NCBI GenBank assembly: GCA_964034945.1
Contig: OZ035962.1
Location: forward strand, 73,423,597-73,487,596
Direction of reading: 5' to 3'
Origin: Chrysopilus asiliformis
Lineage: Eukaryota; Arthropoda; Insecta; Diptera; Rhagionidae
DNA: 64,000 nucleotides
Part shown: piece after piece, positions 33,238 to 44,948 of the stretch
How the letters are laid out: every line of letters begins with the position of its first letter
Position numbering within the stretch: position 1 is the stretch's first letter
Program-made: the position numbers and the translations under genes
The notes under the pieces: model-generated
What the model saw: only the letters and a program-made list of their open reading frames with translations
Told to the model about the DNA's origin: nothing
Database searches by the model: none

Positions 33238-34454
33238 CCCTTTCGCCCCTATTAGGGCAATATATCCCAGAAAATTTTATCGTGATACTACTGACTGGGA
33301 TATTTTCAAAGAAATTCGCAGGTTTAACACCCTTTTAACAACCTATATGAATATCAAGTATTTACCGTTAGTTGATCATCGTCAAATTTTTTTTTCAAAT
33401 TTTATGTGTTTTCTTATAAAAAAGGGAAAACTATGTAATTATACACCACCATTACAAAAAAGTTAAAACTATGTAGTTATACACCACCGTTATATCAATT
33501 TGAGCAAGACTGAATCGAGGGGCAAGCATCCCTATCCAAAATGGGTATTTTTAGCCGTCACTGCCCCCCTTCCCCCCTCAAGGGGTTCTCAAACTTTGTA
33601 TGAAACTTTTTTCTGAGGGGTGGTAGGAGAATGAAAGGTATTGAAGAGTACATTCCAAAAATATATAGCATATATAGATAGGGTTTCCCTTCTCACCCTT
33701 CGATTTATACCCCACTGAAAAAAGTGGAATTCATGAAATGAGGGGAAAGACGATTTTTTTTTACCAAAAACTGCGCTCAGTAGTCCTCATAATAAAATGC
33801 AAAGAATCATAGAAATATCTCAATCCGTTTTCAAACTACATCAAAAAGTGTGAGGACAGTTTTCGCGGGAAAAATCAAAAAAACGAGGCGGCGGGGGTGG
33901 GAAAAAAACGAGGTGTGGCTGAAAAGTTTGTCCGCTCTGAGGGGGCGCATGGCTCACAAGTAAAATTGGTTTGTAGCTCAAGTTTTTTTTCGTGAGAAAA
34001 GTGAGGTTATATGCAAATTTTAAAAAGAAATTTTGGAACTAAAACAGCGTCAGCAGTCATTTCAAACCACTTTTACGAGTATGAGGTTTGCGACCCGAAA
34101 TTGTGTTAGTAAAAGTAGTTTTGTTGCAAAATTCCACTTTTTTAGATGGGGTATAAATCGAAGGGCGACGAGGGTGGAAAACCCTATCATGCTATATATT
34201 TTTGGAATGCACTTTTCATTACCTTTCATTTGAGGTACCCTCCAGAAAAAAGTTTCATACAAAGTTTAGGGACCCCTGGAGGGGGCAAGGGGGGCGAGCG
34301 ACGGCTAAAAATACCCATTTTGGGGATGCTTCTCTTTACCCCCCTCTATATACGAAAAATTTGTAGCGTCATTGTCGTTAAACTGAACTTTAGCCTCAAT
34401 TTGCAAACCTTACTTTTTACTTAGGGTCATCAGCCGAAAGTCGGGGCGAAAGGG
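33238..34454. mobile_element. piggyBac-type long inverted-repeat element
   Basis: The ends CCCTTTCGCCCC / GGGGCGAAAGGG are flanked by TTAA at 33234-33237 and 34455-34458. The two halves are inverted copies for about 400 bp (for example AAAATGGGTATTTTTAGCCG at 33538 and its inverse near 34305). No transposase is encoded. Same superfamily as 22476-22789, with related ends. Confidence 0.82.
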
Positions 34455-34471
34455 TTAAAGTGTATTTTTTA

Positions 34472-35050
34472 TACCCGTATGGTGCAACCAAAGGGTATAT
34501 TAACTTTGCCTTACCGTTTGTAACGCCAAGATTCCGTCATCACACATAAAAATGAATTACACCAGTGTGTTTAGAATGATAAAAATAATTAATTTCTGCA
34601 TGTCCGTCTGTCTGTCTGTCCGTCCGTCTGTCTGTCTGTCTGTCCGTCCGTCTGTCCGTCTGTGGCGCGGATTTCGGGCGCACGGATTGAGCTAGAGACT
34701 TGAAAGTTTGCGCAGATTCGTTTTTCGTAAAATGCGAGGCTAAGTTCGTTAATGGGCAAAAATGGACCATTAGGGGCGGTACCCCCCATACGAACGAAAA
34801 CGGTTTTTGTGAATATCTCGAAAACGGTGCATCTTATCAAAAAAGTCTAAGAACAAAAGTTATTTAGGATATGATTCTACATAAAACTTCCATACATCAA
34901 AATCCGATTGGAATAAATTTTAAAAAATCTTAATGGAAAGTTTGACTTCAAAGTGGAATTTTGGTACAACTGTTCGAATTTTGATACGAATATCACCATA
35001 CGGGTTTTCAATAATTGCCAGATTGGCAATTATAGCTTTTGTTATGTTTT
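34472..35050 (+). repeat. (GTCY)n-core interspersed repeat, best copy
   Basis: It starts ATACCCGTATGGTGCAACC, continues TTACCGTTTGTAACGCC, the (GTCY)n tract at 34598-34665, 'ctcgaaaacggtgcatctta', CACCATACGGGT, and a palindrome TTGCCAGATTGGCAA, ending GCTTTTGTTATG. ACCCGTATGGTG and its inverse near both ends form a short inverted repeat. The layout resembles mini-me/DINE-like repeats of Diptera. Confidence 0.75.
34598..34665. repeat. (GTCY)n microsatellite
   Basis: Tetranucleotide run of GTCC/GTCT forming the core of the surrounding repeat. Confidence 0.95.
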
Positions 35051-35949
35051 ATTTTTCGGATATATTTTTGAAAACCTTTATTCAAATGTCACTTTTTTAT
35101 ACTTTCACACTTATAATATTGTTATTTCAGCAACATTAATAAAAACTTTTGTATACCTTCCACACTGAAATCAAGTAAACAACTAAAACTGAGAGTTTAG
35201 AGCGATGAAAGCCTCTTCGTAATCAAATTTAGATTTGTCAATCTTGAAAACTTTTTGTAATGAATCACTGACGTAAGAAAATTTTTTTTTTGTTCGTAAA
35301 TACAACATAGATTTAGAAAATTATTCAGTTTTCACGTTTTTTTGGATTTTTTTTGGTTTTAAATTATTTTATTTACCTTTACGGGTGAAATATGTTTTTT
35401 TTAAATTATAGAATTTAAATTATTCCAAAGCGATTTCTTTAAAAGACCTCTAAAATATTTGTGACACACGACCCGAACAGCGCTACAAATTATAGTGATA
35501 TTAATCACATGGGAAGACTGGAAACTCAAATAAATGAGTAGCTCAGAAAGATGAGATAGATTTGTTTTAATTTCAACACATTTTGTTTGTAACATAGTGA
35601 CCTCATAATAATTTTTATTTTATGGTTTATAGATAACCAATTGATTTTATATGAATTTCAGACGCTGTAATTGATTTCGTTAAACATCGAGATTTATAAT
35701 TATACACAGAGAAAAATTTTGTTTAGTATCTGTTTAGTATCTGTTAATGAATTTTATAATGAAAATATCATGGATTTTAATAAAATTGTTACACCCTATA
35801 TGGTACCTTCGATTTTGGGCTTAATTAATATGCGCTATATAAATGCATCGCAGCAACCCTCATTCAAAGGAGTTTTGCTAGTGATTGTTTTTTACCATTT
35901 AGTAAGCTCTAATACTAAATTGCTTAAGTCTGGGACTGTTACGGCTAAA
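35051..35949. other. No gene recognised
   Basis: AT-rich sequence. A direct duplication TTTAGTATCTG occurs at about 35720-35740. No gene recognised. Confidence 0.4.
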
Positions 35950-36676
35950 GGCCGGAATAAAATTGGCCCCACACAACATTTACGGCGACAATCAGATTTT
36001 AAAGTCATAGCACCCTATGCTTCTGTATACAATCAATCCGATCAACTTTGCCGTCGGAAGAATTTGAAACGAACTTAACTTTTGTCGGTCAGTTCGCCGA
36101 CAAAATTTCATGGTTGATTCAAAATGAAATCTTATAGGGACGTCATAAAATCTAAATTTCGTCACTCAAGGGGAAATTAAAGAAAGTATTAGGAAATATA
36201 GTTCGTATGCTGTGTTGCTTAGATTCAAACTCTTAAGCTAGCATCAGACGAGCACACAAAACCTTAACACGTGTGATGACTGACGTCACGAGAAAAACTC
36301 AAAACACATTTCAAACACATCTGACACGACACGTCCTTACACTTGAAATGTGTTGTTATCAGACGGTGTAAATTTTTTTTCCACACAATCGGATTTTTGT
36401 CCCAAAACGTGTTAACGTCGCTAGTCTTCCCACGAAATTTTGTCACACAATTACACACTGTGTTACGCAGATTGAGTAGTTATCAGACGGAGTGAAACGT
36501 CTCAAAAGGTATGATGATGGAAGACGTGTGACAGCAGTCGAAATCGTCTGACACACACTGATTTGCTATCAGACGGTGTGATAGCTCTCTGACATTTTGT
36601 GTATTTTTCTCAAGCAATTTTGACAAGCAATTGTACGGTATTTTCAATTTGTGAAGAAAAATAAAATAAAATTAAA

Positions 36677-36949
36677 ATGTCAAAAAGGAAATATGAGGAG
36701 ATGATGGATATGGCGATTTTGGCAGCCTATATTCTGGAAAGCAGTGACGACGACGACGACGACGAGTCAATGGGTCGAAAGCGCAGTTGTTGGACAAAGG
36801 ATTGGGTGTCGCGTTGCGAGAAGGAGGGTTTCTTTGCCAAATTGATGGTGGAATTGCGCTCTGAAGAACCCGAATTGTATCGGAATTTCTTACGAATGTC
36901 GGTCGGTCAATTCGATAATTTGCTAACAATTGGTGAAGTCGCAGATAGA
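36677..36949 (+). pseudogene. Harbinger transposase N-terminus, truncated
   Basis: An ATG starts MSKRKYEEMMDMAILAAYIL, followed by a run of Asp, then GRKRSCWTKDWVSRCEKEG and ELRSEEPELYRNFLRMSVGQ, then FDNLLTI. This is the N-terminal region typical of PIF/Harbinger (HARBI1-like) nucleases, just before the DDE domain. The frame is then replaced by a (GTCY)n-family fragment and stops at 37009. No catalytic residues remain. I see no second (Myb/SANT) gene in the element. Confidence 0.82.
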
Positions 36950-37185
36950 AACATAACAAAAACTATAATTGAAAACCCGTTTGGTGATATGGCATTATTT
37001 GAAGTTTAATTGAACAGCGAACAGTTGTATCAAAATTCCACTTTGAAGTCAAACTTTTCAATCAGATTTTTTAAAAATTCTCCGAATCGGATTTTGATGT
37101 ATGGGAGTTTTATGTAGAATCATATCGTAAACAACTTTTGTTCTTGCACTTTTTTGATAAGATGTACCATTTTTAAGATATTAGC
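36950..37185 (-). repeat. (GTCY)n-family fragment in Harbinger
   Basis: From AACATAACAAAAACTATAAT to 'gtaccatttttaagatatt' this follows the family's end sequence (AACCCGTTTGGTGATATGGC). It interrupts the transposase frame after LLTI. Confidence 0.7.
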
Positions 37186-37368
37186 TATAACACAGTGCGT
37201 GTGAAATGGCACGAATTCATGCCAGTTTACACATTGGGACATTTTCCCACAGTCTTAACACAGACCGAAAAATGTCAAAACACATACCACGTTTTACACA
37301 GGGTTATCAGACGGAGGCAAAATTCGTTTAATACACGTCAAAAAAATTGTCGTAACACAGGTTATCAC

Positions 37369-38813
37369 CAGTGTTGGGGCCAGATAATTATTTTTTTATC
37401 TAGATAAAGATAAAGATAAATGCTCGTAATGTTTATCTAGATAAGATAATAGATAATGAAAATATGAAAGATAATAGATAAGATAAGATAAAAAGCCAAA
37501 TTATCTAGATAATTTTTAGATAAATATTTATTTTGACATTGCACAAAATTCAAAATTACGTACTAAAAAAATAGCACAAAATTTTTTGCTTTTCTTGATT
37601 TCCAATTTAAATATAATAAGAAACGAAATAATAATAAAAGAAAACGGATAAGAAACGTTATCGTAACGTAACGAAATAACGAAATGATTTTCGGGCTTTT
37701 TCTTCAAAATTACGTTATAATGAACGTTATAGAAATTCAATTCCGTTACCATAACGAAAAACGAAAAAAATATTACGTTTTTTCGTTGTTTATTAGTATT
37801 TCCTTGTTTTGTTCAGTATTATTTTTTGTGAAATTTCCCACAAAAGTTCATCAAGTATAACCCCACAGACATAAAATATAATCAAAAATATTGGAGTAGT
37901 GTTTTTAATCGTATTTTGATTCTAAATCGGATTTTGTTTTGGCCAGATTCACTCTATTTCTGGAGATACAAAAATGGAAATCTTCTAAGCAAGTTTTTTG
38001 GTAGCGAAAAGATTTTCTTTTTAGTAACTCCAGACGTAGAGCGAAATTCTATAAAAAAATTCTATATCTTTGATATCAAAATCACGCTTTTGTGGAGACA
38101 GTTTTTTTAATGAACAAAACTTTTGTGTGATTTTTTGTCTTTTGTATTTTTTATTGATTTTTTAACTTAATAATCACATTTTTTTTCCGTTTTTATTTGT
38201 ATTTTCTTTTTGCTGAGTTTTATTATTTGTTATACAATTTATTTTTATGGAAACTGAACTGAATTACTTTGTGATAAACTATTATTACAGTGCGTTTTTT
38301 TGTTTTCAGTTTCAATACAATGTGTAACGGAATAATAACATTATAACGTAACGAAATTAAGTTTTTTATCGATACAAAACGAAATAACGTCACGAAATAT
38401 AAGTTTAATTTTGCTACGTTATGATTTTTTATTTCGTTCATAGCCCGGTTTACACTTGGCAACAGTTACTGGCAGAACTTTTTTTTTATGGACAAGAGAA
38501 GAGAGGCGAGGGAAAGAGTGACACTTTGCTTCCTTGTCCGTAAACAAAAATTGTTGCCAAGTATAAAACTGTTCCTAAAAAAAGTTTTTAGGTTTTCAAA
38601 AGTATGCAGAAAACAATTTCGTTTCAGCATTTTTTCAGATTTAATTTTTTGATTTTCGGTGGTAACGATTATCTCTAGATAAATGGGATTTTCCTTTATC
38701 TAGATAAGATAAAGATAACTTTTTTGGGGTGTTATCTAGATAAGATAAAGATAACATTTTTTTTTATCTAGATGATTATCTAGATAATTATTATCTAGAT
38801 AACCCCAACACTG
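37369..38813. mobile_element. hAT element nested in Harbinger
   Basis: Ends CAGTGTTGGGG / CCCCAACACTG with a perfect 8-bp duplication GTTATCAC at 37361-37368 and 38814-38821. Subterminal repeats ATCTAGATAA cluster at both ends. It contains an older diverged hAT copy (37645-38452) and a small inverted pair CACTTGGCAACA...TGTTGCCAAGT (38457-38567). Confidence 0.9.
37645..38452. mobile_element. Degenerate hAT copy, 'CGTAACGAAATAACG' family
   Basis: The body matches the hAT element at 48106-53110 at both ends (GTAACGTAACGAAATAACG left; AAACGAAATAACGTCACG right) and in the interior ('ccccacagac...aaaatataat.aaaaatattgg.gtagtg'). The terminal CAG bases have decayed. Confidence 0.65.
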
Positions 38814-39045
38814 GTTATCACACGGTGTGTAAACAAAAATTCTGTCACAATTTAAGTTATCAGACGGTGTTAACTGGTGTTACAATTTTGTGACGTCAAA
38901 ATTACGTCAGTCATCACACGTGTTAAGGTTTTGTGTGCTCGTCTGATGCTAGCTTTATTATGTTTGATAATTGGTAACAAAAAATGTTATATGTGGCTCA
39001 CCGTCCGAGTGTCAAAATCAAATGAAAAACAAATGATGTTTAGAA

Positions 39046-39284
39046 CCATGGCCGAATTATACACAGGTCTGCTGGTGACTTTTTGACAGCCACCATTTTG
39101 CTACGTCATCGGCAAGAAATTCTTTGTAATGTTGATTGTGCGTACGGAGTTGTTTAGCTAGATGTTAGCTAGATTTGAGAATTAGCGAAAATTCCCATTG
39201 AGTCGTATAAGAATTTCTTGCCGATGACGTCAGAGCCAAGAGAGACTGAGCTGTCAAGCAGACCTTGGTATTATTGGGCCATGG
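39046..39284. mobile_element. Small TIR MITE, 7-bp duplication
   Basis: The ends CCATGGCCGAATTATACACA and, inverted, CCATGGCCCAATAATACCAA match, and AGGTCTGCT and ACGTCATCGGCAAGAAATTC also pair across the element. TTTAGAA flanks both sides (39039-39045, 39285-39291). It sits within the MITE copy at 35950-39396. Confidence 0.75.
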
Positions 39285-39449
39285 TTTAGAACAACAAATT
39301 AAGAGCAATTGTATATGGAGGGCGACAGTGTCGCCGTAATCTGCCGCCGTAATCTGCCGCCGTAAATGTTGTGCCGGCCCAATTGTTTTTTGCCTCAATT
39401 GTTTTTTGTGCCGGTCCATTGTTTTTTGACCATTCGGGACGTATGGTCA

Positions 39450-40239
39450 CCCTACACTTGAACCACCCTTAAAATATTAGATTAAAAATTAGAAACGTGA
39501 TAAATCTTTTTATCTGAATAAATGAAAAATTTCTTTAATGTTATTAAAACATCAGAAATTAAAAGATTTCGAAATGGAAGCGAGAACATAAAAAAAGTTT
39601 CGATTGGAAAATTTTTTATCCTAACATTTCGACAGCAATAACTCAGTGCAAAAGCCTATCAGAAAAAATCTATCGTAAATAATGATAAAGCTCAAGAGTT
39701 ACTACTTGCTTGACCTTTGAAGGAATCAAATCGAAATAAATTTGTTGCCAGACCCTCAAGTCGTAAATCTGAGCGACTGCAATCAATTATCAATATAATT
39801 CATCCTAGAAAACGCTTATCCTAGCTGTTTAAGTGTTGTAACTTTTCTTCTAGTTTCTTTCTAAATGTTTAACTTTTCGTTCGATTTTCCAACACCGCCG
39901 AAGAGATAAATTGTTTTTTATCATCTACTCAAAAGTAGTCCGTCAATGGTGTGAATCTGACGGAGAAATTCAACTTTTATGGAGAAAAATTGGGAAAGCT
40001 TTTCATTTTTTATATACAAGTAGACACGCCCGTATGCTGAAGTTGCAGTATGATGAGGTGTTTGAATTCAGCTGTAGGCGTTTCACAGTTTGAGAATAAT
40101 TTTCAACGTCTAGCAACAATTCATCATTTAAATTAAGCATCAAAAATAAAATATAAAATGATACAAGAATTGAATTGAAAAGAAAAGTGAAATCGGGTAT
40201 TATAATATGATTTTGAAATCTTATATTCATAAGAAAGTA
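39450..40239. other. No gene recognised
   Basis: AT-rich sequence with no recognisable gene. Confidence 0.4.
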
Positions 40240-40490
40240 CACTACACTGTCGAAAAAATTCGCACCGCCTCAAAACGTTGCTAAAATTTTTAGCAGTGTT
40301 TTTCACAAAAAAATCAACACCATCTGGCTCTCCCGTGAAATAACAGTTCTAGCGCGGAGTTATTTTGACATTTCTGTTTTAAGGAGCTTAATATTCATTT
40401 TAACACTATATTGACCTCAATTTCGAATTAACTCCGAAAATAAGTCAAAAATTTACTTCAACTCCTGTCAGGAGTTATTTCCATTGTAAA
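40240..40490. repeat. MITE-like repeat shared with 27.7 kb
   Basis: CACTGTCGAAAAAATTCGCA, 'ccgcctcaaaa' and TAGCGCGGAGTTATTTTGAC are shared with 27690-27830. The phrase 'gtgaaataacagttct' recurs at 41640. Confidence 0.55.
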
Positions 40491-40499
40491 GGGTGTTCA

Positions 40500-40815
40500 T
40501 CTTTTTTTTAATAGAATATTTTTATCATGAAAACTAATTATTCATTCCATAAGTATGTATTGGCTATGGGAAAAAGTTCTTAGCGTTGTTTCTATTTTCT
40601 CGAAAACGGTTAGTCGTGTTGAATACTTTATAAAGATGAAATCTGTTTAGAATATGATTTTACATAACCGTTCGATACATTAACATCCAATCGGACCACT
40701 CATTTTACAAATGGATTTTTATAATGATTTTTATATTTTGGATATTTTGTCTGTCATGATATAGAATATTTGTCGATTGGCTCCTGGCAATTGTAGCTTT
40801 TCTTATGTTTGAATT
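40500..40815 (+). repeat. (GTCY)n-family copy without the core
   Basis: Shares 'tctcgaaaacgg', 'cataac', 'caatcggacca' and GATTGGCTCCTGGCAATTG with the copy at 30560-32056. It shows that copy's pre-insertion sequence. Confidence 0.6.
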
Positions 40816-41689
40816 GAATATTCTATTAAAATCGGCCCAGTACACATTTAGACAAAAAAAAATTGTTTTAACTCAGCACAGCAACCTCCAGAGGATTTCT
40901 TTCTAATCGAGCCATTCTAAAATGTTATGTTTAATTGAAAAATCATTTTTTTATTCGTCTATTTGGATATTTTTGCATCCGAAATTACTTGCGCACAATC
41001 GAATGGCAAATGCAACACAAGCCTGTTTTGGGGAGTCAAACCTTCGTCAGCAGTAGCTGATTTATCAATGAATGGAGATTTTGCCAGAGAACAAATAATC
41101 TTGAGAATAAACTCTTAGAACAAATTTTTAGAGAAAATTTTTCCACTGTGAGATGAAGCAAGAGGATCCGATGTAACACGGAAAAAATTATCCATTCGAT
41201 TCCTCCATCTCATTGAATAGATACGACGAAAATTATTAGAAAATGTTCTCTCTGCTTCGTGCTCCCTAGTCTAAAAGTAATTAACTTTTAGGCCGTAGCT
41301 AGTGAATGATAGGGACATTTTTCCCCCCTTCGAAGGGGACATTTGTCAAAAATTTGTTCGGCAGAGTTTTTTCTATATATTCCTTATTCTATGATTTTGC
41401 TTCGTCCGAACTCTGTTATCTAATACATCTCTCAATTCTTAACAATTATATTTACGAAATGTTTTGTGGTTAATTTCTTACAAACAAATTAGGGAAAAGT
41501 TGTACAAAACCGAAAAAGGGGACAAAAACGGGTACCAATTCAAACTTGGCGCTTAAAAATTCTGTCAAGCCTACCCTCTAACAATTGGATTGGTATCACC
41601 TAGCTCCCTGAAATTACGGTGAATCATCTGACTCTCGCGTGAAATAACAGTTCTCTGTTGAATAGTAGTTTTTGAGGCGGTTCAATCTA

Positions 41690-42093
41690 ATAATAGTTGC
41701 GTTTTTTTAATGTTCTAGAACACAGATCATTAAAAAAACGATCCAGAGTAAGTGGCAAATTTCATTGAGTTCGAATGGCAACTAACTTCACGTTGGTTAC
41801 ATCAGTAGGCGGTTACTGCTATATTTTCTTGATATAATCACGATTCGCTATCTCCCATGATTAAAACTATTTCGCTTTCGAACAGAACAAACAAACCACC
41901 AACACAAAATGCTCAATTGAGAATAAAATGTCAGATTTATTATGTTGAAGTTAGCAGCATTTCATTACCGTACATTACCGTATAAAATTTCCCTTTGTTC
42001 CAAGCGCTGTTCGAGATGAACAGGTGGTGCAGGATTTTGTATGGAAAGCTTGTTCTGAACTGCTTCAGAACATTAAAAAAACGCAACTATTGT
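41690..42093. mobile_element. TA-flanked MITE (mariner-like)
   Basis: The ends ATAATAGTTGCGTTTTTTTA and ACAATAGTTGCGTTTTTTTA (inverted), then ATGTTCT, are flanked by TA at 41688-41689 and 42094-42095. The 404-bp interior has no transposase. Confidence 0.8.
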
Positions 42094-42243
42094 TATTGGG
42101 GTTTGATGAGCTTTGGTGGAAATTCAGTTGGGTAAGCTACTAGTATACATAAAATTACTTGACTTTAATTGTATAGTGAAGCAAACATATTTGCTATACG
42201 AAAGCTGAGACAGTCAAACAGTTGTCGTTCTTTCTAAATGGTA

Positions 42244-42415
42244 CAGTTATCTCTCGAGTTACGCGGTTTTGGAGCAATTTTTATTAAAAAAAAATATTGT
42301 ACCACAGATGAATGTTTTTATATAAAATAGATAATAGGTGTGTATTGTAGTTTGCACTAATCCTGAGTCTCCACTTACGCGGAACCAATTAACCGCGTAA
42401 CTCGAGGGATACCTG
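42244..42415. mobile_element. Tigger/pogo-type MITE
   Basis: The ends CAGTTATCTCTCGAGTTACG and CAGGTATCCCTCGAGTTACG (inverted) are flanked by TA. CAGG.ATCCCTCG.GTTA is the pattern of pogo/Tigger termini. 172 bp, non-coding. Confidence 0.85.
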
Positions 42416-42565
42416 TACTTTGGTTGTACGGTCAAAACAGTCGTTCTGCTACTCCTGACGAAGGTTTGACTCCCGAACGAGAAATACGCTTGTGTTCGAT
42501 TTTCATTCGGTGTGAGTGGATTCAGCACAAGTAATTTCGGACGTAAAGACATCCAAATAAAATGC

Positions 42566-44449
42566 CTCTTATGTGAAAAAAAAAATTTTACTAACAAAGA
42601 ACGGTCAAAACAAAACACTTGTAAATATAATGTTCAATGTCATGATTTTTCGAAATCATTTAAATTTTCAAAAAAGGACATTTAAAGAAAACTAAAGCCG
42701 CCGCCGCGAGACTTTTATTGCACTGTTGAATTATATTTCTACTCCGTATGCTTACATTGTCCATTTCAGAAAATCTTTCTTTTAACATTTTTCATCTACC
42801 TTCCCGAAACGAAAGAAATTCCAATTGTTAATGCCATAAAATTGAAATTCATTAGCGTGAACAACTTTCCTTTTATGAAAATAAAATTTTATACGACGAT
42901 GAGACTTCAGAACGAACAATGAAACACTCAACTTTCAACTCACTTCATTGAATTTATGTTGTCAATATTACTCGCTCATTTTCAACGAGTTTTAACTCTT
43001 TTGACCATCTAACAATCATTGCGAAATTAAGTCATCAATCAATAAACTGGTTTGAAAACAAAAATTACTTTGGCTGCATGGTCCAAAGTGCTTGAATGGA
43101 AAATTCGATAAAAGTTGTTTCGTTGCCTGGATGAAACTTTTCACCATTTCCAAGTTTTCTATATTATCAGGATCTGTAGCGGCGTACTTCAATACGGTAG
43201 AAAGTTTTAATGTTCTAACAACATTTTCACGTAAAGTGCCAGTGCCATCGGGTATCGGAAAACTTTTAATGCGTTTTTATTCTGTGCCAAAATTACAATG
43301 AATATCACAACGGGTCATTATCGAAGGTAAAAAAAAATACTTACAAAAATTCTTGAGAGCAATAGATATCTGAGACATAAAAAACAAAAATTTAAAGTAA
43401 TATCATGTACAAAACTTTTAACGTGTGATGTTGTAAACATCTAGTATCATCAACATATGATTTTCCCGTAAGCCAACAACGAATTAAAGTTTTTATCCTA
43501 TTCAGCATTTCCTGACAATGATCAATGATGTCTATTGAGAAGCATTCCAAAATGCCATATTGATTTCACAACGTCGATCGATAAACACCTGGATTTAGAA
43601 ATTGTGTATTTAATCTTAATATGGGTGTATACATGGAGAAAAAATGTTACTAGATTTAAGGTCCGGTTTACATCTGATATTCTGTGACACTAAATTCAAG
43701 TCTACAACCGTTTATATCACGACAAAAAATTCCAGAAGTTTATTCCTAAAACAAGTCTCGAGAATAAATTACCATAAAATGCAAAAAAAAACGAATTTTT
43801 TTGAATAAATTTTAAAAATTAAATTCAACGCGGAATTTTTTAAATAAAATTCAAGCTTGTTTACAGTTTCAAAAGTAACGTTCCACCTCATTCCACAATT
43901 CATATTGCCACAAGTTGATAGTCATGAAAAAATATCTGATGTGAACAGCATATGACTTTCTTATACAAAATCTACGTTTCTGCACAATTTACACTATAAC
44001 CCGGTGAATAAATGATTACATAATATAAAAGTATGAATTTTTATTTTACTAAATCTGAAATAGCTCGATAACGGTAAAATATATCCAGTTATGGTAATAG
44101 GTGAAAATGTAGAGAATTTGACTGTCTTTAATTTTTCGCAAAAATCTTTTTTTTTTTACCTTTTAATGAAAATATTTCAATAACAGTAAAAGATAGCGGA
44201 TAATAATAAAATACAAAATTGTGGCAAACATTATTCTCTTCAATTAATCTTCAATTCATCCGTATTTTTCGAGATAATTGCAAAAAAAAAAACATGTGTG
44301 TGCAGTGCACACGCGGTAGAAGTGAAACCTTAGGAAAACTAAACAGCGAGAGAATGAGACGAATGCGGTATCAGGGGTGGGATAGTTATAGCGTTTATTT
44401 ATTATAATATTGGTACCAAGTTCAAAAGTCATATCATATTTTTATTGAA
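42566..44449. other. No gene recognised
   Basis: AT-rich sequence. A single copy of the giant-foldback phrase 'gaacagcatatgactttcttatac' occurs at about 43943. Otherwise nothing I can support. Confidence 0.4.
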
Positions 44450-44946
44450 AATCTAATACCGGATTCGTGATCAGCGACCCCAAAAACCCTAAAATGCAAA
44501 TTTTTCCGGGGAAAATGGGAAAAAGGATATTTTCATTATCCTTACAGGACCTTCCGTTTCGAATTTTGAAAATCTAATACCGGATTCGTGATCAGCCACC
44601 CCAAAAACCCTAAAATGCAAATTTTTCCGGGGAAAAATGGGAAAAAGGATATTTATCCTTACAGGACCTTTCGTTTCGAATTTTGAAAATCTAATACCGG
44701 ATTCGTGATCAGCGACCCCAAAAACCCCATAGTGCCAATTTTTCCGGGGAAAAATGGGAAAAAGGATATTTTCATTATCCTTACAGGACCTTCCGTTTCG
44801 AATTTTGAAAATCTACATAGCTAAAAACCTGCTCCTGGCAACACAGATTATTTTGCAAAAAACCGCATAAAAATCGGTCCAATAGTTTTTGAGTTTTGTA
44901 ATCTCAGGCAGACAGACAAACAATAAAACATCCATTTTTATTTATA
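44450..44946 (-). mobile_element. Helitron-like repeat, reverse copy
   Basis: Reverse complement of the element at 16479-16991: three ~118-120-bp units ('ggattcgtgatcagcgacccc' near 44460, 44580 and 44698), 'cggtccaatagtttttgag', (CAGA)n, and CATCCATTTTTATTTATATA as the 5' end. The 3' end is not clear. A TA-flanked MITE has inserted into its 5' AT run. Confidence 0.65.
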
Positions 44947-44948
44947 TA

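Larger units (their letters stand above)
36236..38954 (+). mobile_element. PIF/Harbinger element with nested insertions
   Basis: Ends AGCTAGCATCAGACGAGC and inverted, extending about 50 bp (CACACAAAACCTTAACACG). TTA duplications at 36233-36235 and 38955-38957. Subterminal copies of 'tatcagacggtgt' occur at both ends. It carries the start of a Harbinger transposase and is interrupted by a (GTCY)n-family fragment and a hAT element. Confidence 0.88.
35950..39396. mobile_element. 'ACAATTGGCC' MITE, copy 2, heavily nested
   Basis: The left end GGCCGGAATAAAATTGGCCC and the right end with AACATTTACGG inverted match the copy at 21365-21786. The host sequence is interrupted by a Harbinger element (36236-38954) and by a second MITE (39046-39284). 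Comparison with the uninterrupted copy shows that both insertions fall in normal family sequence. Confidence 0.75.
40965..42565. repeat. 1.6-kb inverted repeat with nested MITEs
   Basis: The left arm (TTTGGATATTTTTGCATCCG, ATTACTTG, then CAAACCTTCGTCAG) is found inverted at 42447-42565. Between the arms are the MITEs at 41690-42093 and 42244-42415. The true ends of the outer element are unclear. Confidence 0.55.

Noticed and set aside
36672..36959. Minus-strand frame opposite the Harbinger transposase
   Set aside because: It is the shadow of the plus-strand transposase sequence.
42259..42618. 119-codon minus-strand frame
   Set aside because: It spans a Tigger-type MITE and the arm of an inverted repeat, with no protein similarity.
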